A stretch of 13,061 bases of DNA from Pelagophyceae sp. CCMP2097. Taxonomy: Eukaryota; Sar; Pelagophyceae. Below are positions 10,401-13,061 of this stretch, one piece after another. The DNA lies in contig MU657268.1 of NCBI GenBank assembly GCA_026770575.1, positions 73,858 through 86,918 of the forward strand. The letters run 5' to 3'. Below the pieces are notes generated by a model, which made no database searches, had not been told where the DNA came from, and saw only the letters and a program-made list of their open reading frames with translations. Position 1 is the first letter of the stretch. Each line of letters starts with the position of its first letter. A program made the position numbers and the translations under genes.

Positions 10401-12684
10401 GGACCGTCTTTTTGGACGGCCTTTTACAAAGGAAAAAAGACCGGCCAATAGAGAGCTTCAGCTCAAAGTGATACCCTATCGAAAGTGATACCCTATCAAA
10501 TAAAACCCCATGAAAAGCCCGTTGATATATAGCGCTTGCAGTGATCTCTCCGTTCAACGGAACCACGTACAACTCTCAAACTCGCGAGCCAAATCAAAGT
10601 AGTACCTAGGTACTACTTTGGCCCGAGGGCAACCCCGAGGCACCCCAGCCGACTCCCGTTCCAGGATCGATGGTGCGCAGTCAACAAGCCCATGCGCAGA
10701 CGCCCGTCGATTTTCCGCATGGTGCGTCAACTCTAGCGGAATCGGCGTTTTGGGTACTTGTGTTCGTCGTTCGAGTTCGTACCCACCCGCGATGCGCTGT
10801 CGCGGCCGGTTCCGGGCGCTGCTGGATTAGTTGCGGACGCCTGCGCGCAGTTCCCGACGATTGCCGGCGCGTGGCGGGTCCCGCAAGGGCCCGAACGCAT
10901 GCTCCTCACGCGCCTTCCGATGCCACGTCGCTGCTGCCCAAGGGGTAGCCACAACGCAAAATAAAGTTAGGGCCGGCCCTGCGGGACCAAGGCGCGTCGA
11001 TAGGGCCATTCAGCGCCTCATTCCGACGAGAACTGACCGATATCCTTGACCCCTCCATAAGACAACGTCGTCGTCTCCAAAATATGCAGATCAGTTCGAT
11101 AGGATATGAGTTTGATCTTGTCCGATGGATACGATAGGATATGAATCCGATACGGTATCACTTTGAGCTGAAGCTCTCTAATAAACCAGAAAAAAAGACC
11201 GGGCCATCTCCGTCTCTTCCGAGGTTCAACGAGAAATTCAAAGTCCGTCTCAAGGGACGAAGGAGCGTTTGCCGAAAAGGCCCCAAAATGGCCGCGTTTG
11301 CCCCAAACCCAAAGGCACGCTGCGGGTTTTACGCAATGGTGGCCGCGTCCTGCCCGCCCAGGTTAATCGCCGACTCCTCTAAACCCACATAAGCTTGTCC
11401 ACTCCAGTCCAGCGCGTCGCACTTCGGCAGTATGATCTGCCAAAAGTCAAAGTCTTGGACCTTGAAACCGTTTTTGACGCGAGCGTAGTTGAAAGCCATC
11501 ACGTCCACCGAAGAACCTAATCGATCGCCGTATACATCTAAATACTTCAGTGTCCCACAGTCGGCCATGTCGTAGTCGATCTTCGCAATCGTCAAGGTGG
11601 GGACGTATTGGAGCTGGCCGTAAGAGGACTTTAAGAAGAACGCGTTGACTTGTTCGTATTGCGCCTGCAGGTAAGTCTTCACAGATCCACCAAAATCGTC
11701 CAGATCAAACCCCGTGGACCGGCCCTTCACGACGTCGTAGCCGGCGTCGCAGTCGGCGTGGTGGGCCGTCGGGCAGGTGATGAGCACCAACAGCTTCTTC
11801 GAGCCGAGCCCATAATCCGTGCTCACGTCGTCCAACCGCTTCGCACGCTTCGGCTTGGCGCGGACTTCAGAATCGCGCCTTTGTAAAGCCTCTAAAGATT
11901 GGAAAGAAAAGGGGCCGTCGCCGCTGGTACAGGTGAAACCATTAGAGGTCTCGTCGCAGCGCATCGTCGCTCGAGACGCGACAAACTCATTGTCCAGCAC
12001 AAAACCGACGACGTTTGCCCCGAGCTGCGACGACCGCGCAGAGACGCCGCGGAGGCGATGCGTCGTGCCTAGCGGAGGAGCGTGGCGCGGGCGTTCGAGG
12101 GCCTTAGACGGGCATCTTCTGATTGGTCCTCCTCTCTCGCCTGGCGCGCCGCCGCCTCCTCTCTCGCCCCGCGCGCCGCCGTGCGCCCTCCGTCACCGCG
12201 CACCATTTCCGTGGAGCTTGATTCGGACGTCGTCGCAAGATTTGGCCTTTGATGCGGACGTCGCTGAGGGCCTCCGCTCGGCGAGCGAAGTGGCGTTTCC
12301 CGCTTTCAATGGCCGGAACATCCGACGCAGCACGTCCGCCTTGCCCGCGTAGGGCGCGTCGGCGTTGCAGGCGTTTCTGCGCTTTGGGCTTTGGGCGTCT
12401 AAGGCCCACGAGAGGTCGATCGCTTCGTCGAACCTTTTTTCGGCCACCAACCCTCGAAGCGTCTCCAGGCGGTCTTCGCACGCGCGGTCCGCGTCGCCTT
12501 CTTCCGCGTCGCCGTCGCGCACGACGGCGGCGTGCGCCTCGCGGGCCTTTTGTGAGGCGAGGCGCAGCGGGGCGACGAGGCCCGACGGCGTGCGCAGTCG
12601 CCTCGGCGCCGCGCCGTCCGGCCGGGGTGCGTCGCCGGCATTGGCGGCGGCGACAACCACCGCGGCGAGCACGAAGCGCTGCAT
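4108..12684 (-). CDS. Secreted M11 (gametolysin)-like zinc metalloprotease, seven exons
   Basis: Join 12684-12204, 12068-11333, 8797-8308, 6464-5968, 5146-4684, 4633-4534, 4478-4108: 3138 nt, 1045 aa. Layout: signal peptide (about 1-17), propeptide-like region (to about 245), metzincin catalytic domain (about 250-600), Pro/Thr linker (630-649), Cys-rich segment (655-755), long Pro/Thr linker (757-825), C-terminal domain (826-985), third linker (992-1017), hydrophobic tail (1032-1045). Zinc motif HELGHNLGLSH is at 407-417 (H407, H411, H417 ligands, E408 general base) and a Met-turn SPFSVMG has M448. The SYGQL segment, the WSGQAYVG segment before the zinc helix and the Met-turn spacing fit peptidase family M11, whose founder gametolysin digests algal cell wall. 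The substrate here is unknown. A C-terminal hydrophobic tail after a polar stretch could be a GPI-anchor signal. Splice sites are inferred; the family call is firm, the distal junctions (introns V and VI) less so. Confidence 0.85.
4479..4533 (-). other. Protease intron VI (55 nt)
   Basis: GTACAA...CTCTAG, phase 1, explains the frame change between exons 6 and 7. A 40-nt alternative ending CCAGAG would add four residues (GRDT...). I preferred the TAG acceptor because the five other introns also end in TAG and it has more pyrimidines. Confidence 0.5.
4534..4633 (-). CDS. Protease exon 6: short internal exon of the C-terminal domain
   Basis: 100 nt in a frame different from both neighbours, residues 890-922 plus one base: VHYHCLVDGNHRLEWVTK and then ESFEEGVSMALF. 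I assigned it because this frame reads as ordinary globular protein, while the frame continuing from exon 5 becomes low-complexity. It is preceded by CCCGTAG and followed by G|GTACAA. It resembles no family I can name. Confidence 0.6.
4634..4683 (-). other. Protease intron V (50 nt)
   Basis: GTTTCG...CCGTAG, phase 0, length not a multiple of three, which explains the frame change between exons 5 and 6. A 20-nt alternative (donor GTCCCA) keeps more of exon 5 but seems too short for splicing. Confidence 0.55.
4684..5146 (-). CDS. Protease exon 5: Cys pair, long Pro/Thr linker, start of C-terminal domain
   Basis: Residues 735 (split) to 889. Acceptor ATGCCTAG. CYADQNLYAQLDKAPLQAQC ends the Cys-rich module. 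About 60 residues follow of PTPEPTQRPT and KPSVRPTLRPSFKPTA type, the extended O-glycosylatable linker common in stramenopile secreted proteins. A folded domain then starts at ECAGGLFRYKLELYPTAASF. It ends EEWRRVK at AAG|GTTTCG (phase 0). Reading on without splicing gives an unlikely Ser/Thr/Arg run. Confidence 0.7.
5275..5445. repeat. Degenerate minisatellite, about 12-13 bp period (intron IV)
   Basis: Repeated variants of GGACCGTCTCGAG, for example around 5281-5300, 5322-5340 and 5400-5415. Very diverged, so the period drifts. Confidence 0.6.
5461..5845. repeat. Minisatellite, 14-bp period (intron IV)
   Basis: Roughly 25 units by eye with consensus GACAAGGTCCCCGT. Variation is mainly GACAAG/GGCAAG/GACGAG at the start and GTCCCC/AACCCC/GATCCCC in the middle. 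Some units are 13, 15 or 16 bp. The unit frame shifts against codons, so all frames give repetitive translations. Confidence 0.85.
5968..6464 (-). CDS. Protease exon 4: end of catalytic domain, linker, Cys-rich segment
   Basis: Residues 570-734 plus two bases. It follows GCAAATAG and opens VLVDTTPSTTSLKDAVLTPG, the usual end of this type of catalytic domain. Next come a Ser/Thr/Pro linker (TSAPTSTLSPTTASPTRRPT) and a segment with CC pairs at 661-662 and 692-693 plus C655 and C701, likely a small disulfide-bonded module. The aromatic stretch DFYYQYLFIYSASYF follows. I end it at GC|GTCTAC (phase 2), which gives EEYFPA-CYADQNLYAQL with exon 5. The frame itself stays open for about 220 more codons into the intron array. 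Confidence 0.75.
6600..7212. repeat. Minisatellite, 12-bp period, interrupted (intron III)
   Basis: Consensus close to GCAAGGGGCCGT. The clearest run is 7036-7118, with successive 12-mers such as GCACGGGGGCGT, ACGAGGGACCGT, GCAAGGGGCCGT and ACGAGGGGCTCT. 6600-6780 and 6890-6990 are looser, with diverged DNA between. Confidence 0.75.
7380..7850. repeat. Minisatellite, 13-bp period (intron III)
   Basis: Units of CTCGAGGGACCGT / CCAGAGGGACCGT type, clear at 7453-7515 and 7650-7845. A unique-looking patch (about 7590-7645) splits it. Confidence 0.8.
7880..8115. repeat. Minisatellite, 12-bp period, degenerate (intron III)
   Basis: Further GCAAGGGNCCGT / GCGAGGGACCG variants, similar to 6600-7212 and separated from it by the 13-bp array, so the intron has a 12-13-12 order. 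Confidence 0.6.
8308..8797 (-). CDS. Protease exon 3: zinc-binding helix and Met-turn
   Basis: Residues 406 (split Ala) to 569. The acceptor GACGCATAG at 8798 leaves G, which joins GC from exon 2 to give Ala and the continuous sequence DAATIAHELGHNLGLSH. The full metzincin signature HExxHxxGxxH is present with no substitutions. SPFSVMG follows 26 residues after the last His. YRSQWGGVLLTWADQGGEYW and YGGTGVLANT close the domain. I placed the end at ACG|GTCAAA (8308, phase 0). An alternative phase-0 donor, GGG|GTACTT at 8322, would remove five residues (VLANT). Confidence 0.85.
8940..9640. repeat. Minisatellite, mostly 13-bp period (intron II)
   Basis: Consensus CTCGAGGGACCGT. Five or more consecutive clean 13-mers occur at about 9527-9600 (CTCGAGGGACAGC, CTCGAGGGGCCGC, CTCGAGGGACCGT, CCAGAGGGATCGT). 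Units with GTACGAGGGACC (12 bp) are mixed in at 9090-9260. Confidence 0.8.
9795..10055. repeat. Minisatellite, 11-bp period, orientation A (intron II)
   Basis: Units CCTCGAGACGG with variants CCTCGAGGCGG, ACCCGAGACGG and CCTCGGGACGG. Left arm of an inverted pair with 10060-10410. Confidence 0.8.
10060..10410. repeat. Minisatellite, 11-bp period, orientation B (intron II)
   Basis: Units CCGTCTCGAGG, the exact reverse complement of the neighbouring array unit. CGTCTCGAGACAAT recurs at 10261-10274, 10286-10299 and 10331-10344; each holds the 10-bp palindrome GTCTCGAGAC, giving a weak higher-order repeat. Confidence 0.8.
10449..11180. mobile_element. TIR element of 732 bp, non-autonomous (MITE-like)
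   Basis: Terminal inverted repeats of 32 bp with one mismatch: 10449-10480 (starting TAGAGAGCTTCAGCTCAAAG) and 11149-11180. Both ends start at TA (10449-10450 and 11179-11180), as expected for a Tc1/mariner-like TA target duplication. Subterminal GATACCCTATC and CGATAGGATATGA motifs repeat inside both ends (10465-10480 and 10482-10497; 11097-11109 and 11132-11144). I see no transposase. It lies within protease intron II. Confidence 0.7.
10595..10620. repeat. 26-bp perfect palindrome inside the TIR element
   Basis: Half-site CAAAGTAGTACCT followed directly by its reverse complement, centred between 10607 and 10608 with no spacer. It could form a cruciform or be a dimeric binding site. Confidence 0.85.
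11333..12068 (-). CDS. Protease exon 2: N-terminal half of the catalytic domain
   Basis: Residues 161-405 plus two bases. It starts after CTCCGCTAG and completes a Gly codon (HGN-G-TTHRLRG). The catalytic domain begins near KKLLVLITCP (251-260). FFLKSSYGQLQYVP (304-317) and LDWSGQAYVGLEESAIN (380-396) match the order of conserved segments in M11 enzymes before the zinc helix. It ends DAATI plus GC|GTAAAA. This donor is immediately followed by an in-frame TAA (11331-11329), so splicing is required to reach the active site. Confidence 0.85.
12069..12203 (-). other. Protease intron I (135 nt)
   Basis: GTGCGC...CGCTAG, phase 1. It has a pyrimidine-rich stretch before the acceptor and contains a 27-bp tandem duplication on the plus strand (12128-12154 and 12155-12181, about two mismatches). 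It is multiple-of-three in length but contains an in-frame stop, so retention truncates the protein. Confidence 0.65.
12204..12684 (-). CDS. Protease exon 1: signal peptide and propeptide start
   Basis: Residues 1-160 plus one base. I chose the ATG at 12684-12682 over further upstream in-frame codons because it begins an ideal signal peptide, MQRFVLAAVVVAAANAG, whereas the upstream extension is Arg-rich and unlike a secretory N-terminus. The rest is Ala/Arg/Asp-rich and probably helical (residues 65-95, with RLETLRGLVAEKRFDEAIDL), as expected of a propeptide. There is an N-glycosylation sequon NAT at about 130. It ends G|GTGCGC in phase 1; staying in frame past the donor gives TGA at 12195-12193. 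Confidence 0.75.
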
Positions 12685-13061
12685 CAGCGCAGCGCGCCCG
12701 GCTGGCGTCAGTAAGTTTCGAGTACCGAATAGCGGACTTGCACGCAAATGCAGTTTGCGGCGCGTAACAGCCGAAGAACTTTCCGTTCCAGACCGATTTT
12801 CTAAGCGAGGGCACAAGAGTAGCAGATTTGCTCCATGCATCACTAGGGATTTTCTCAGCGCGCGCGGGGTCCGCCGAGGTCGGGAGTGGCGCGTTCGACG
12901 CGCGGCGTCGCGGTGCACATCCTGTACCAAAACTTTACGGGCGTCGCGCGCGCGCGCCGCGCGCACTGTGCGAAAAAAGGTGGGCAGAGGGCCGCGGGGC
13001 GCTCGCGGCGCGCTTTATGGGCCGCGCAGGGCTACCTGCTTCTCAGGGCGGCGACCCCAGG
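12685..13061. promoter_or_regulatory. Upstream region of the protease gene
   Basis: Very GC-rich, with CGCG-type runs (12940-12965, 13000-13015). No TATA box is evident at a sensible distance from 12684. A possible plus-strand ATG at 13017 opens a frame to the window edge, too short to judge. Promoter role is inferred from position only. Confidence 0.3.

Larger units (their letters stand above)
8798..11332 (-). other. Protease intron II (2535 nt), repeat-filled
   Basis: GTAAAA...GCATAG, phase 2. In plus-strand order it holds a 13-bp array (8940-9640), a mixed stretch (9641-9794), inverted 11-bp arrays (9795-10410) and a TIR element (10449-11180). A short array-like remnant lies beyond that (near 11240-11260, CCGTCTCAAGGGACG). 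The remnant suggests that the element landed inside pre-existing array DNA. Confidence 0.75.

Noticed and set aside
9718..10572. Long Arg/Ser/Gly-rich open frames on both strands over the 11-bp arrays
   Set aside because: They translate the minisatellite; the unit has few stops in any frame and both strands are open at once, so they are not evidence of genes.
12104..12814. Arg/Ala-rich open frames across protease exon 1
   Set aside because: Shadows of the GC-rich exon; only the frame starting at 12684 has a signal peptide and splices into the catalytic domain.

Overview
The window looks like nuclear DNA of a eukaryotic alga, most probably a stramenopile of the pelagophyte kind (Aureococcus-like). 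The reasons are split genes, GC-rich coding exons, a BspA-type/DUF285 leucine-rich-repeat surface protein, a gametolysin-like (M11) metzincin with Pro-Thr-rich linkers, and no bacterial operon layout. The organism is an inference from gene style, not a database match.

Layout. Both recognisable genes are on the minus strand. (1) At 438 to the left edge lies the 5' end of a secreted DUF285 protein, two exons around a 68-nt intron, cut by the window edge. (2) From 439 to 4107 there is about 3.7 kb without a confident gene. It holds inverted-repeat elements, short tandem repeats and unrecognised open stretches. (3) From 12684 down to 4108 lies one seven-exon gene for a secreted metalloprotease. 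The joined exons give 3138 nt (1045 codons plus stop), with matching phase at every junction and TAG at all six acceptors. The catalytic motif is assembled across the junction of exons 2 and 3. (4) From 12685 to 13061 is the GC-rich upstream region.

The three long introns of the protease gene (2535, 1843 and 821 nt) are packed with degenerate minisatellites of 11, 12, 13 and 14 bp period. The units look like variants of one scaffold (CCGT, then a (C/A)(G/A)AGG core, then a tail of varying length). One intron also holds an inverted pair of 11-bp arrays and a 732-bp TIR element flanked by TA. The arrays rarely contain stop codons, so they give many long Arg/Gly/Pro/Ser-rich open frames on both strands that I judge not to be genes.

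Both gene products are predicted to be secretory: a protein-protein interaction repeat protein and a probably surface-anchored protease (C-terminal hydrophobic tail). A role in the cell wall or extracellular matrix is plausible but is inference. The most unusual feature is the repeat architecture of the introns.
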